DNA from: CAYTAU01 sp964442075
Lineage (GTDB): Bacteria > Bacteroidota > Bacteroidia > Bacteroidales > CAYTAU01
Direction of reading: 5' to 3'
NCBI GenBank assembly: GCA_964442075.1
Contig: CAYTWH010000007.1
Span: forward strand, 1 to 64,000
DNA: 64,000 nt
Shown one piece after another: positions 1-8,800 of this stretch. The position numbers were made by a program, and so were the translations under genes. Position 1 is the first letter of the stretch, and each line of letters starts with the position of its first letter. The notes under the pieces are model-generated. The model worked only from the letters and a program-made list of their open reading frames with translations. It was not told where the DNA came from and searched no databases.

Positions 1-54
1 TTTAAGTTCAGATGGAAATATTGTTGCTATAGGTGCACATTATAATGATGGTAA
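1..54 (+). pseudogene. 3' stub of a repeat beta-propeller type protein, cut off by a palindromic repeat
   Basis: Reading from base 2, the first codons give LSSDGNIVAIGAHYNDGN, the repeat motif of secreted Bacteroidota beta-propeller or FG-GAP-like proteins that usually end in a T9SS sorting domain. The repeat is not completed. At about base 55 it runs into a GC-rich palindromic element and then into unrelated coding sequence. The gene begins before the window, so the length of what is lost is unknown. I read it as a gene truncated by a repeat-associated rearrangement. Confidence 0.5.
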
Positions 55-87
55 CACCCGCTGCCGCACGCTTTGCAGCGTGTGGGA
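55..87. repeat. REP-like palindromic element (CGCTACCGCACGCTTTGTAGCGTG family)
   Basis: The core GCACGCTTTGCAGCGTG forms a short stem-loop. Close relatives lie at about 45319-45374 and, partly eroded, at about 42136-42162. In two of the three places the element abuts a truncated T9SS-type gene. Confidence 0.7.
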
Positions 88-109
88 AAGAAAGAAGAAA
101 GAAAGAAGG

Positions 110-262
110 ATGAAAAAAGTATTAGGAATTATATTTATTATATCCGGAATTGGATTTTTGACATGGAAATTATCATTCCTGGGGAAACGAAGAGTAGATC
201 AGGAATCCACATCAGAAAACAAATTGGATACCTGCTTTCGCAGGTGTTTGTGCTTTCATTAA
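110..262 (+). CDS. small open frame with one membrane segment, probably a truncated gene remnant
   Basis: The 50-residue frame starts MKKVLGIIFIISGIGFLTW, a plausible hydrophobic anchor or signal sequence, preceded by an A/G-rich stretch. The C-terminal part runs into a perfect palindrome (ACCTGCTTTCGCAGGT, about 229-244), so the natural gene end is probably missing. I recognise no family. It may be the 5' part of a small membrane protein broken by the palindrome, or chance coding. Confidence 0.3.
   Translation: MKKVLGIIFIISGIGFLTWKLSFLGKRRVDQESTSENKLDTCFRRCLCFH
229..244. repeat. 16-bp perfect palindrome
   Basis: ACCTGCTTTCGCAGGT is a complete inverted repeat inside the end of the small frame at 110-262, just before the sequence shared with the upstream flank of the intact hemolysin III gene. 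Confidence 0.55.
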
Positions 263-349
263 TTAGGAGTATCTTTATAAATAATATATAGTTCTTTTGT
301 CCGTTATAAGAAAAATATATATTAGATAAATAAGTAAAATAAATATATA

Positions 350-2563
350 ATGAGAAGACTAAGGTATCTTAAAACTAATGAGAAAATCTCTGATAGAGAA
401 AAGGAAGATTTTATTGGAGATATAAAACAAGTAATGCAAATTTGTTATAAAGCACATCAAAAGGCAGGAGTATTATTTCAAGGAAAACTTAATACTAGTT
501 CTTATAATGACAACAATTTTATAATTACATTTAATAAAGATGGTAATATAATTCATGAAATATCATATAGTGATGATAGAAGAGAAATAAAAATACGTAA
601 TAACAAAAGACTATTAATTGAATTAATTAATGAAAATTTAAAACATCCTGACTGGGGTTCTAAAACAATATATAAACACGATAAAGATGATAACCATATT
701 GAAACTATTTCCACCAAATATGATGGGAGTTTGAATCATAGATCAACTGAGACATATAATAAAGATGGTAAATCACTAGAACGTATTTCTTATAAATCGG
801 ATGAAACAATTAATGAAAGGCGCGTTTATACTTATGATAAAAATGGTAATTATGAAAGTCATATTTATTATAATGGAGATGATAGTATTAAATCGCGGGT
901 TGACTATAAATGTGATGAAAGTGGAAATATAATAGAACAAAAAAGCAAGCATTTTGAGAAAGTTGCCGAGAAGTATGATTCGTGGCATACTAATAAATAT
1001 AACAAACAAGGAAAGTGCATAGAACAAGTTGATTTTAATATGGATGGTACTGAAAAAAAGATAAGTACCTATAAGTATGATAGTGAAGGAAATTTTATTA
1101 GAGATAAAGCTCTTGAAAAATATGACCCATTTAAGAAAGCTACCGGAGAAACAGAAGAAACAGAATTTGATAAAGAAGGCAACTGGATTAAAAAAACAAC
1201 ATTCTTAAATAAAATCCCTACAAATATATACATACGAGAGATAAATTATTTTAAAGATAAAAAACAAAAAGAATTTATACATCCTATTACTTTATTAAAA
1301 GAAGAAGAAATTGAAGATGTAGATAAACACACATGTCCTGATGAGTTTGAAGACAAAGAAGCGAAGTGGTTGGTAGAAGGCAATTTAGCACCAGAGAATT
1401 TTCCTGTTTTGCGTTATTATATTCTACGCTTTAAGGAAATGCCTTCAAAAATAACTTTTTCAGGACCAAGTATTGAAGCATTAGCATTATTAAATATACT
1501 TAAAAAAAATATGAATGCTTATGAAGCTCATTCATATTCTACTGTCTGGCATGGCAGGGAAAAACCAGATAGTTACACATTAGTTTTCCCTGGTCAAGCT
1601 TATATATTACATGCTGTGCAAATTCATCAAGAAAATAAAGGTGAATATGAAGTGCCAGAAGAAGTATTAGAAAATGTAGAAGCTGATAGATTTAATTATA
1701 AAGCTTCTACAAGCAATTTTGAGCTTTTGCGCCCTAGTGAAATGAGCGGAAAACGTGACGAATATTTTGAAGAAGAACTTCAAGAATTTATTGAAATGTG
1801 TACGCTCAGAAAAGTGCCCGATAAGCCAACTATACAGATGATAGAAGTAAGAGGAAATTCATTTGCCATGGTTGAGCATGCTGTTGATGATAATTTTGAA
1901 ATAAAAGACCTAAATGTTAATTATGGCTACGGATTTAAAAAGTTTCATAATGAACTAATGAGTAGATTTAATACAGATACTAAAGGATTGGTTCTTTTTC
2001 ATGGTCAGCCTGGCACAGGTAAAACTTATTACATTCGTCATTTACTCCGAAAAATGGTTTCGAGCAATAACAAGATTGTTATTTATATGCCACCTAATAT
2101 GGTTGACCATTTAGTAGAACCAGGATTTATGACTTTTCTAACTGACAATATTAAAAGTTGGAGCGAAAATGGATTTTTTTCTGTCTTGCTTATTGAAGAT
2201 GCAGAACCATTACTTGCAAAGCGACAAGAAGGTGTACGTATTCAAGGAGTAACAAACCTACTTAATATTAGTGACGGTATTTTAAACGATATATTAAACC
2301 TTCAAATTATTTGTACTTTTAATGTTGACTTAAAACGATTAGATAGTGCCTTACTTCGTCCAGGACGACTTATTGCACGAAAAGAATTTAAACCACTTAG
2401 TGAATTAGATGCAAACCTATTAGCACAGCGACTTGGAATTAAACATCTTTTTACTAAACCTGTTACAATAGGTGAAGTATATTCTAAGATGAAGAATAAA
2501 AATACACTTATTCATGACGTAGATTCAGAAAAAGGAGCCTCTACTGTTGCTGATGATTTTTAA
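350..2563 (+). CDS. AAA+ ATPase with N-terminal YD/RHS-like repeats
   Basis: This 737-residue protein has two parts. Residues about 55-300 hold degenerate repeats of about 20 residues built on Y-(D/N)-K-(D/E)-G-(N/K), such as TYDKNGNYESHIYYNGD, resembling the YD repeats of RHS-type proteins. Residues about 520-700 form an AAA+ ATPase core: Walker A GQPGTGKT at 552-559, Walker B VLLIEDAE at about 615 and a LRPGR arginine-finger region. There is no signal peptide, so it is probably cytoplasmic. The middle segment is unrecognised. It stands alone on its strand between a broken small frame and a hemolysin III pseudogene. Its TAA stop overlaps the start of the hemolysin homology, so it looks inserted there. 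The ATPase core is secure; the substrate and role are unknown. Confidence 0.85.
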   Translation: MRRLRYLKTNEKISDREKEDFIGDIKQVMQICYKAHQKAGVLFQGKLNTSSYNDNNFIITFNKDGNIIHEISYSDDRREIKIRNNKRLLIELINENLKHPDWGSKTIYKHDKDDNHIETISTKYDGSLNHRSTETYNKDGKSLERISYKSDETINERRVYTYDKNGNYESHIYYNGDDSIKSRVDYKCDESGNIIEQKSKHFEKVAEKYDSWHTNKYNKQGKCIEQVDFNMDGTEKKISTYKYDSEGNFIRDKALEKYDPFKKATGETEETEFDKEGNWIKKTTFLNKIPTNIYIREINYFKDKKQKEFIHPITLLKEEEIEDVDKHTCPDEFEDKEAKWLVEGNLAPENFPVLRYYILRFKEMPSKITFSGPSIEALALLNILKKNMNAYEAHSYSTVWHGREKPDSYTLVFPGQAYILHAVQIHQENKGEYEVPEEVLENVEADRFNYKASTSNFELLRPSEMSGKRDEYFEEELQEFIEMCTLRKVPDKPTIQMIEVRGNSFAMVEHAVDDNFEIKDLNVNYGYGFKKFHNELMSRFNTDTKGLVLFHGQPGTGKTYYIRHLLRKMVSSNNKIVIYMPPNMVDHLVEPGFMTFLTDNIKSWSENGFFSVLLIEDAEPLLAKRQEGVRIQGVTNLLNISDGILNDILNLQIICTFNVDLKRLDSALLRPGRLIARKEFKPLSELDANLLAQRLGIKHLFTKPVTIGEVYSKMKNKNTLIHDVDSEKGASTVADDF

Positions 2564-3112
2564 AAAACGAATCAAATACCAAGAGTTTGCTAATTGTATT
2601 ACTCATCTTATAGGATTAATGGCTGCTATTACTTTTGCAGCAATTCTTATTACCCAATCTTAGTATTTGGGAGATGCTTGGCATATAATAAGCTATAGTA
2701 TTTTTGGCGGTGGAATGATTTTGCTTTATCTGGCATCAACCATATTTCATAGTGCAAAAAATATACGCAAAAAGGTTTATCTAAATCGCTTTGACCATTC
2801 ATCAATTTACATTCTTATTGCTGCCACATATACCCCGGTAACACTTGTTTCAATAAGAGGAGGCTTTGGATGGGTTATTTTTGGATTAATATTGCTATGG
2901 GTTGGTTAATAATTATTGCAATTGTGCCAATTATAAAAAGTATGTCAAACAATTCTCTATTGTTTCTACTTGCAGGGAGCTTGAGCTATTTCATAGGTGC
3001 TTATTTTTATATTAAAAAAAACATCCCATTCGGACATAGTATTTTTCATCTATTTATTCTTGGTGGCACGATATGTCATTTTTATGCAATTTATTATATA
3101 TTGATTCCTTGA
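2559..3112 (+). pseudogene. hlyIII: hemolysin III (PAQR family) pseudogene, copy 1
   Basis: This is near-identical to the intact gene at 11984-12631 but broken in three ways. The start codon and first residues are missing and replaced by the end of the ATPase gene. A TCG serine codon of copy 2 has become TAG at 2661-2663. About 82 bp present in copy 2 (between GGATTAATAT and TGCTATGGG) are deleted near 2894, shifting the frame. The PAQR motifs around STIFHS, DHSSIYILIAATYTP and HSIFHLFILGG are still readable in two frames. It is surely non-functional as one protein. Confidence 0.85.
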
Positions 3113-3231
3113 TCTTAAATGTTGTAAAGAAGGATTTGTGAGTTGTGCTGAATTAAAAATATAATTAAGGAGACCTTTTTTGTTTTAAAACTTATTGTGA
3201 GTATTTTTATAGGCGAATTCGAGATAATTAC

Positions 3232-3309
3232 TTGATTGAAACATTTGAAAATTGGAGAGGAAAACTTGAGCAGATTGATGATGTTTTAGTAATGGGTGTT
3301 AAAATATAA
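3232..3309 (+). pseudogene. C-terminal relic of a TPR-SpoIIE phosphatase
   Basis: An open stretch of 25 codons ending at TAA reads ETFENWRGKLEQIDDVLVMG, almost the same as the last residues of the SpoIIE domains at 5814, 9994 and 15361. Nothing else of the phosphatase precedes it. It sits between the hemolysin III pseudogene and the next intact paralogue. A similar but more eroded tail follows hemolysin III copy 2 at about 12812-12841. Confidence 0.75.
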
Positions 3310-3312
3310 ACT

Positions 3313-5814
3313 ATGAGAACAATATTTATTGCCATAATATTCATACTCCCTCTCCTCTTAGGAGAGGGTTGGGGTGAGGTCATAGCACAAGACCAAAACA
3401 AAACAGACAGCTTAAACAATGAACTAAAAAAAAGCAAACAGGATACAAACAGGGTAAATTTGTTAATTGGTTTATCAGAAATTTACCAAAGCATTAATCT
3501 TGATAGTGCACTACTGTATGGTACTAAGGCATTGACTTTATCAGAAAACCTTTCTGATAAAAAAGGACAATCTAAAGCCTACAAATGTATAGGAGTAGTT
3601 CATTATTACCATGGTGATTATTCCCTTACTATTGAAAACTGGCAGAAATCATTAAAAATTAATGAAGAACTTGGCGATAAAAAAGGAATGTCTGCCTCAT
3701 ACAACAATTTCGGCGTTTTTCACGCTTCCCAGGGCAATTACCCCATGGCAATAGAATATTATCTTAAATCCTTAAAAATTGACGAAGAACTTGGCGATAA
3801 AAACGGAATGTCCAATTGTTACAACAATATCGGCAATGTTCACAAGGGGCAGTGCAACTACGATAAAGCAATATCATATTCTATTAAATCTCTTAAAATA
3901 TTTGAAGAACTTGGCGATAAAAAAGGAATGTCCAATTCATACATGAGTATCGGCAACGTTCACTATGAGCAGGGCGGCTATAAGCAGGCAATAGAATATT
4001 ATCTTAAATCATTAAAAATTAAAGAAGAACTTGGCGATAAAAAAGGAATGTCTGCCTCATACGAGGGTATCGGCAACGTTAACTTATATCAGGGCAGCTA
4101 TAAGCAGGCAATAGAATATTATCTTAAATCCTTAAAAATTAAAGAAGAACTTGGCGATAAAAAAGGAATGTCCATCTCATACATGAGTATTGGCAACGTT
4201 CACTATGAGCAGGGCAGCTATAAGCAGGCAATAGAATATTATCTTAAATCCTTGAAAATTAAAGAAAAACTTGGCGATAAAAGAGGAATGTCCAGCTTAT
4301 ACGTAGGTATGGGCAACGTTAACGCTTCCCAGAGCAATTACCCCATGGCAATAAAATATTATCTTAAATCCATAAAAACATTTGAAGAACTTGGCGATAA
4401 AAAAGGAATGTCCTTCTCTTACAACAATCTCGGCATAGTTCACTCTTATCAGGGCAACTATAAGCAAGCCATAGAATATTATCTTAAATCATTAAAAATT
4501 GACGAAGAAATCGGGGATAAAAATGGAATAGCTGTAATCTATATAAATATTGCTTTGCTAAATATCACACTTTCCGATTCTGCTGCTTTAACCGAAAACC
4601 AGAGAATTAATTACCTTAACAAAGCTATGGAATACGGAAACAAGGCTTATACTCTTGCTTTAGAAATAGAAGCTGTTCCTCAACAAAATAATGCTGCAGC
4701 ACATTTACAGAAAATTTACACAAAACTTGGCAATTATAAAGATGCTATAAAATATGCAGAGATTTTTATTACTACACAAGACAGCATGTTTAGTGAGGAT
4801 AAGACAAAGGCTCTTGCCGAAATGGGAGCAAAATACGAAACTGAGAAGAAACAACTGCAAATAGAAAAAATGGAAACTCAAAAAAACTTAGATAATAAAA
4901 CCATAGAAGCACAACAAGCCGAAAACCGCAAACAACTTATTATTATTATTTCTGCAATTATTGGCTTTGTAATAGTTTTGGTATTTTCTATTATACTTCT
5001 TCGTATGTTTCGTCATAAACGTAAAGCCAATATTCTGCTTGCACAACAAAAAGAAGTAATAGAAGAAAAGAACAAAGACATAATGGCTTCTATCACTTAT
5101 GCCAAACGCATACAAACAGCCATACTGCCTCCACAAAAAATAGTTAAAGAATACCTTAAAAACTCATTCATACTTTATAAACCTAAAGACATTGTTGCAG
5201 GAGATTTTTATTGGATGGAACATAAAGATGGAAAAGTGCTGTTTGCTGCAGCAGACTGTACAGGGCATGGTGTGCCGGGAGCAATGGTAAGTGTAATTTG
5301 TAATAACGGACTCAACAGGTCGGTGCGTGAGTATAGTATAACTGACCCGGGCAAAATACTTAATAAGACAAGAGAAATAGTAATACAGGAATTTGAGAAG
5401 AGCGAAGAAGAAGTAAAAGATGGAATGGATATAGCAATATGTTCACTCGAAGGAAACAGGCTTCAATATGCAGGAGCGCATAACCCGCTATGGATAGTAA
5501 GAAATGGTGAGATACTGGAAACCAAAGCAGATAGACAACCAATAGGAAAATCGATACAAACAGAGCTATTTACAACTCATACATTAGAACTACAAAATGG
5601 AGACACACTTTATATATTCTCCGATGGCTATGTAGACCAGTTTGGTGGTGAGAAAGGAAAGAAGTTCAAATCAAAAGCATTTAAAGAACTACTTTTAAGT
5701 ATTCAGGATAAAGCAATGGAAGATCAAAGATTATTAATTGATGATACATTTGAAAACTGGAGAGGCGAATTGGAGCAGATTGATGATGTTTGTGTAATAG
5801 GGGTAAGAATATGA
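3313..5814 (+). CDS. TPR receptor with transmembrane segment and SpoIIE/PP2C-type phosphatase
   Basis: The 833-residue protein has a signal sequence (about 1-26), about ten tetratricopeptide repeats of 40 residues (about 75-420), a coiled coil (about 490-540), a membrane helix starting LIIIISAIIGFVIVLVFSI (about 541-566), a second short coiled coil, and a SpoIIE phosphatase domain (about 610-833). The metal-binding acidic motifs AGDFYW (about 630), DCTGHGVPGA (about 647), FSDGYVDQFGG and QIDDV are all intact. The layout suggests that TPRs outside the inner membrane sense a partner and control a cytoplasmic Ser/Thr phosphatase, of the type that acts on STAS anti-anti-sigma proteins. No STAS or kinase gene lies nearby. 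Its stop overlaps the ATG of the next paralogue (ATGA). The signal-peptide codons contain a genomic palindromic repeat. Confidence 0.9.
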   Translation: MRTIFIAIIFILPLLLGEGWGEVIAQDQNKTDSLNNELKKSKQDTNRVNLLIGLSEIYQSINLDSALLYGTKALTLSENLSDKKGQSKAYKCIGVVHYYHGDYSLTIENWQKSLKINEELGDKKGMSASYNNFGVFHASQGNYPMAIEYYLKSLKIDEELGDKNGMSNCYNNIGNVHKGQCNYDKAISYSIKSLKIFEELGDKKGMSNSYMSIGNVHYEQGGYKQAIEYYLKSLKIKEELGDKKGMSASYEGIGNVNLYQGSYKQAIEYYLKSLKIKEELGDKKGMSISYMSIGNVHYEQGSYKQAIEYYLKSLKIKEKLGDKRGMSSLYVGMGNVNASQSNYPMAIKYYLKSIKTFEELGDKKGMSFSYNNLGIVHSYQGNYKQAIEYYLKSLKIDEEIGDKNGIAVIYINIALLNITLSDSAALTENQRINYLNKAMEYGNKAYTLALEIEAVPQQNNAAAHLQKIYTKLGNYKDAIKYAEIFITTQDSMFSEDKTKALAEMGAKYETEKKQLQIEKMETQKNLDNKTIEAQQAENRKQLIIIISAIIGFVIVLVFSIILLRMFRHKRKANILLAQQKEVIEEKNKDIMASITYAKRIQTAILPPQKIVKEYLKNSFILYKPKDIVAGDFYWMEHKDGKVLFAAADCTGHGVPGAMVSVICNNGLNRSVREYSITDPGKILNKTREIVIQEFEKSEEEVKDGMDIAICSLEGNRLQYAGAHNPLWIVRNGEILETKADRQPIGKSIQTELFTTHTLELQNGDTLYIFSDGYVDQFGGEKGKKFKSKAFKELLLSIQDKAMEDQRLLIDDTFENWRGELEQIDDVCVIGVRI
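3348..3379. repeat. palindromic repeat inside the signal-peptide coding region
   Basis: CCCTCTCC and GGAGAGGG arms around a short loop, followed by TTGGGGTGAGG. It is read in frame as LPLLLGEGWGE, spanning the end of the signal peptide. Copies lie at the same place in two paralogues (5849-5878, degenerate, and 12880-12911), and another lies inside the phosphatase domain at 14930-14962. Confidence 0.75.
3541..4540 (+). repeat. 120-bp tandem repeat encoding 40-residue TPR units
   Basis: From 3541 the sequence repeats with an exact 120-bp period for about eight units. The segments AAGAACTTGGCGATAAAA and CAATAGAATATTATCTTAAA are almost unchanged between units. Codon-level identity this high points to recent unequal crossover or gene conversion. 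Confidence 0.9.
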
Positions 5815-7967
5815 AACTAATATTATTTATAGCCATAATATTTACACTCCCTTTATTTGTAGGAGAAGGTTGGGGAGATGTAAAAGCACAAGACAAAAAT
5901 TTAATAGATTCTTTATTGAATGCTTTTAATAGTGGCAAGCATGATACACTATGTATAGAAACATGTGTGCGTTTGGGTGATGCATATGAGCTTTCTATTC
6001 CCGATTCAGCTCTTTATTTCTATCATAAAGCAATTGATTTAGTAGATAAAAATCTTGATGCAAATACAACACCACGAATTAAATATGCATGTAATTCTCT
6101 TAAAGCAAAAACCCTACAATATATAGCAATTGTTAAAGATAGTCAAAGCAACTTTGAAAAGGCAATCGAATACAATCTTAGAGCTCTAAAAATCAGGATT
6201 GAGATTGAAGACAAAAAAGGAATGTCATGGTGTTATAATAATATAGGAGTTGTGTATAGAAAAATGGGGGACTATCAAAAGGCCATAGAAAGTCTGCTTA
6301 AGGCTTTGAAAATTGGAGAAGAATTAGAAGACAAAAAAGATATAGCAAGATGCTATACAAATATTGGAAATGTTCATTTCGACCAGGGTAATTATGACAA
6401 GGCTATTAATTATTTTCTTAAACTATTAGAAATCTCAAAAGAACTTGGAGATAGAATTGGTCTGTCAGATTCATATAATAATTTGGGAGTTGTGTCCGAG
6501 TATCAAGGGAAGCTAGATAAGGCTTTAGAGTATTATCAGAATTCATTAAAGATTTATGAAGAATTCGATATTAAAAATGGAATGTCTATCTGTTATGGAA
6601 ATATTGGGATTGTCTATGAAAGATTAGGTAATTATGATAATGCTATTGAATATTACAAGAAAGCTTTAAAAATTAAAGAAGAAAAGGAAGACAAAAATGG
6701 AGAAGCAGTTATCTATGGTAATCTTGCAAACCTATATGTTTCACTAGCTGATTCAACTGCTTTGTCAGAAAGACAAGCTTTAGACTATTTAAATAAAGCA
6801 AAAGATTATGCATTACAAGAATATCAAATTGGAGTGGAATTAGGTGCGGTTCCTATTCAAAATACGGGTGCTGCTAATTTGCAAGAAGCTTATAAAAAGC
6901 TCGGCAATAGTGATGAAGCATTAAAATATGCTCAGATTTTTATTGCTACAAAAGACAGTATGTTTAATAACGATAAGATAAGTGCCTTAGCTGAAATGGA
7001 TGCTAAATATCAGACAGAAAAAATGCAGAAACAACAAGAGCTAGATAATATAACTATAGAGGCACAACAAGCCAAAAACAAAAAGCAACTTATTATTATA
7101 ATTGCTGCCGCTATAGGATTCTTATTGCTACTTGTATTTGCAGTTATTGTTCTAAGAATGTTTAGACAAAAACGAAAAGATAATGTTTTACTAGCTGAAC
7201 ATAAAGACTTAATTGAACAAAAAAATAGAGATATACTTGACTCTATTAATTATGCAAAACGAATTCAATCTGCAATACTTCCACAAGACAAGTTGGTAAA
7301 GGAGTATTTTAAAGAATCTTTTATTCTATACAAACCCAAAGATATTGTAGCAGGAGATTTTTATTGGATGGAGCAGGTAGATAATAAAATACTTTTTGCT
7401 GCTGCTGATTGCACTGGTCATGGAGTGCCAGGAGCAATGGTGAGTGTTGTTTGTAACAATGGACTTAATCGTTCGGTTCGTGAAAATGGTTTGACTGAAC
7501 CAGGAAAGATACTTGACAAAACAAGAGAGATAATTGTTAAAGAATTTGAGAAATCAGATGAGGAAGTTAATGATGGCATGGACATAGCTTTGTGCTCTCT
7601 TTATGACAATAAGTTAGAATATGCAGGAGCTCATAATCCCCTCTGGATAATTAGAAAAGGCGAAATATTAGAAACTAAAGCTAATAAACAGCCAATAGGA
7701 GTATTTCGTTTTCCTAGACCGTTTATAAATCATATATTTGACTTACAAAAAGGAGATTCTATTTACATTTTTACTGATGGCTTTGTAGACCAGTTTGGAG
7801 GTGAAAAAGGCAAGAAATTCAAATCAAAAGCATTCAAAGAGTTGCTCTTAAGTATTCAAAGCAAGAATATGGAAGAACAAAGATTATTGCTAGACAATAG
7901 TTTTGAAAATTGGAAAGGGAATTTAGAACAAATTGATGATGTTTGTGTAATTGGGGTTAAGATATGA
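5811..7967 (+). CDS. TPR receptor with transmembrane segment and SpoIIE/PP2C-type phosphatase, paralogue 2
   Basis: I place the start at ATG 5811, not at the in-frame TTG 21 bases upstream, because the ATG overlaps the upstream stop as ATGA and opens directly into the signal peptide MKLILFIAIIFTLPLF. The 718-residue protein repeats the layout of its neighbour: about six TPR units, a coiled coil, a membrane helix at about 426-450, and a C-terminal SpoIIE domain with AGDFYW, DCTGHGVPGA, FTDGFVDQFGG and QIDDV. Its TPR units are far more diverged from each other than those of the upstream gene. The stop overlaps the next start (ATGA), so three paralogues form one translationally coupled run. Confidence 0.88.
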   Translation: MKLILFIAIIFTLPLFVGEGWGDVKAQDKNLIDSLLNAFNSGKHDTLCIETCVRLGDAYELSIPDSALYFYHKAIDLVDKNLDANTTPRIKYACNSLKAKTLQYIAIVKDSQSNFEKAIEYNLRALKIRIEIEDKKGMSWCYNNIGVVYRKMGDYQKAIESLLKALKIGEELEDKKDIARCYTNIGNVHFDQGNYDKAINYFLKLLEISKELGDRIGLSDSYNNLGVVSEYQGKLDKALEYYQNSLKIYEEFDIKNGMSICYGNIGIVYERLGNYDNAIEYYKKALKIKEEKEDKNGEAVIYGNLANLYVSLADSTALSERQALDYLNKAKDYALQEYQIGVELGAVPIQNTGAANLQEAYKKLGNSDEALKYAQIFIATKDSMFNNDKISALAEMDAKYQTEKMQKQQELDNITIEAQQAKNKKQLIIIIAAAIGFLLLLVFAVIVLRMFRQKRKDNVLLAEHKDLIEQKNRDILDSINYAKRIQSAILPQDKLVKEYFKESFILYKPKDIVAGDFYWMEQVDNKILFAAADCTGHGVPGAMVSVVCNNGLNRSVRENGLTEPGKILDKTREIIVKEFEKSDEEVNDGMDIALCSLYDNKLEYAGAHNPLWIIRKGEILETKANKQPIGVFRFPRPFINHIFDLQKGDSIYIFTDGFVDQFGGEKGKKFKSKAFKELLLSIQSKNMEEQRLLLDNSFENWKGNLEQIDDVCVIGVKI

Positions 7968-8617
7968 AATACAAAAACAACAAAATGACAAATATGAAAC
8001 AAAAAACAACAATTTTCCGACTCTCAACCTCAGTCTTTAGATTTGTTATAATTCTTAATTTCTCATTCTTAATTCATAATTCCGTCTTTGCTCAAGACCG
8101 GCATAAAATAGATAGTTTAAATGCTATTATTAATGATAAAAGTATTTGTGACACAATAAAAGTAAATTTGTTATTTGAAAAAGCCAGTTATTATTATCTT
8201 CAAAATCCGGATACAGCTATTGCTATATGCGAAAAAGCAAAGACTATATCCGAAAGAATTAATTATATCAAAGGAAAGAGTGATAGTTATGGATGGTTGG
8301 GGTACTTAATTCTACAAAAAGGAGATGTCAAAAAATCCTTAGAATATTTTCATCAGTGTTTAAAAACAAAAGAAGAGATTGGTGATAATAAAGGAATAGC
8401 CACAAGTTTAAACAATCTTGGATTTATTTATAAAGATCAGGGAGATATGGCAAAAGCTCTTGAGCATTTTCATAAGAGCTTAAAAATACAAGAAGAAATA
8501 GGAGACATAAAAGGTTCAGCGATCAGCTTGAACAATATTGGTTTAATCTATAGTAAGCAAAATGAAATAGATAAAGCCCTTGAATATTATCAAAAGAGTA
8601 TCTTCGCGAAGAAATAG
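7964..8617 (+). CDS. N-terminal fragment of a frameshifted TPR-SpoIIE receptor
   Basis: This 217-residue frame begins at the ATGA overlap and holds a signal sequence ending in VFAQ and about four TPR units, then stops after IFAKK. Homology continues in another frame from about 8602 (LREEIGDKKG, then two more TPR units) to about 8800, then returns to the original frame in the fragment at 8801. The gene is therefore one receptor split by two opposite frameshifts. Together 7964-9994 would encode about 675 residues of the same layout as the two genes upstream. As it stands it is a pseudogene, or two separate sequencing errors. Confidence 0.75.
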   Translation: MKYKNNKMTNMKQKTTIFRLSTSVFRFVIILNFSFLIHNSVFAQDRHKIDSLNAIINDKSICDTIKVNLLFEKASYYYLQNPDTAIAICEKAKTISERINYIKGKSDSYGWLGYLILQKGDVKKSLEYFHQCLKTKEEIGDNKGIATSLNNLGFIYKDQGDMAKALEHFHKSLKIQEEIGDIKGSAISLNNIGLIYSKQNEIDKALEYYQKSIFAKK

Positions 8618-8800
8618 GAGATAAAAAGGGCATATCAGTAAGTTTTAATAACATTGGGAGTATTTATAGAAATCAGGGCGATTTAACAAAAGCTCTTGAG
8701 TATCACCATAAAAGCTTAAAGTTGCGCGAAGAAATAGTAGACAATAAAGGTATAACAATCAGTCTATTTAACATTAGTTGTATTTATATAATACAGGGAG

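Noticed and set aside
5790..5811. Earlier TTG start for the second receptor gene
   Set aside because: The ATG at 5811 overlaps the upstream stop as ATGA and opens directly into the signal peptide; the extra seven residues would spoil it.
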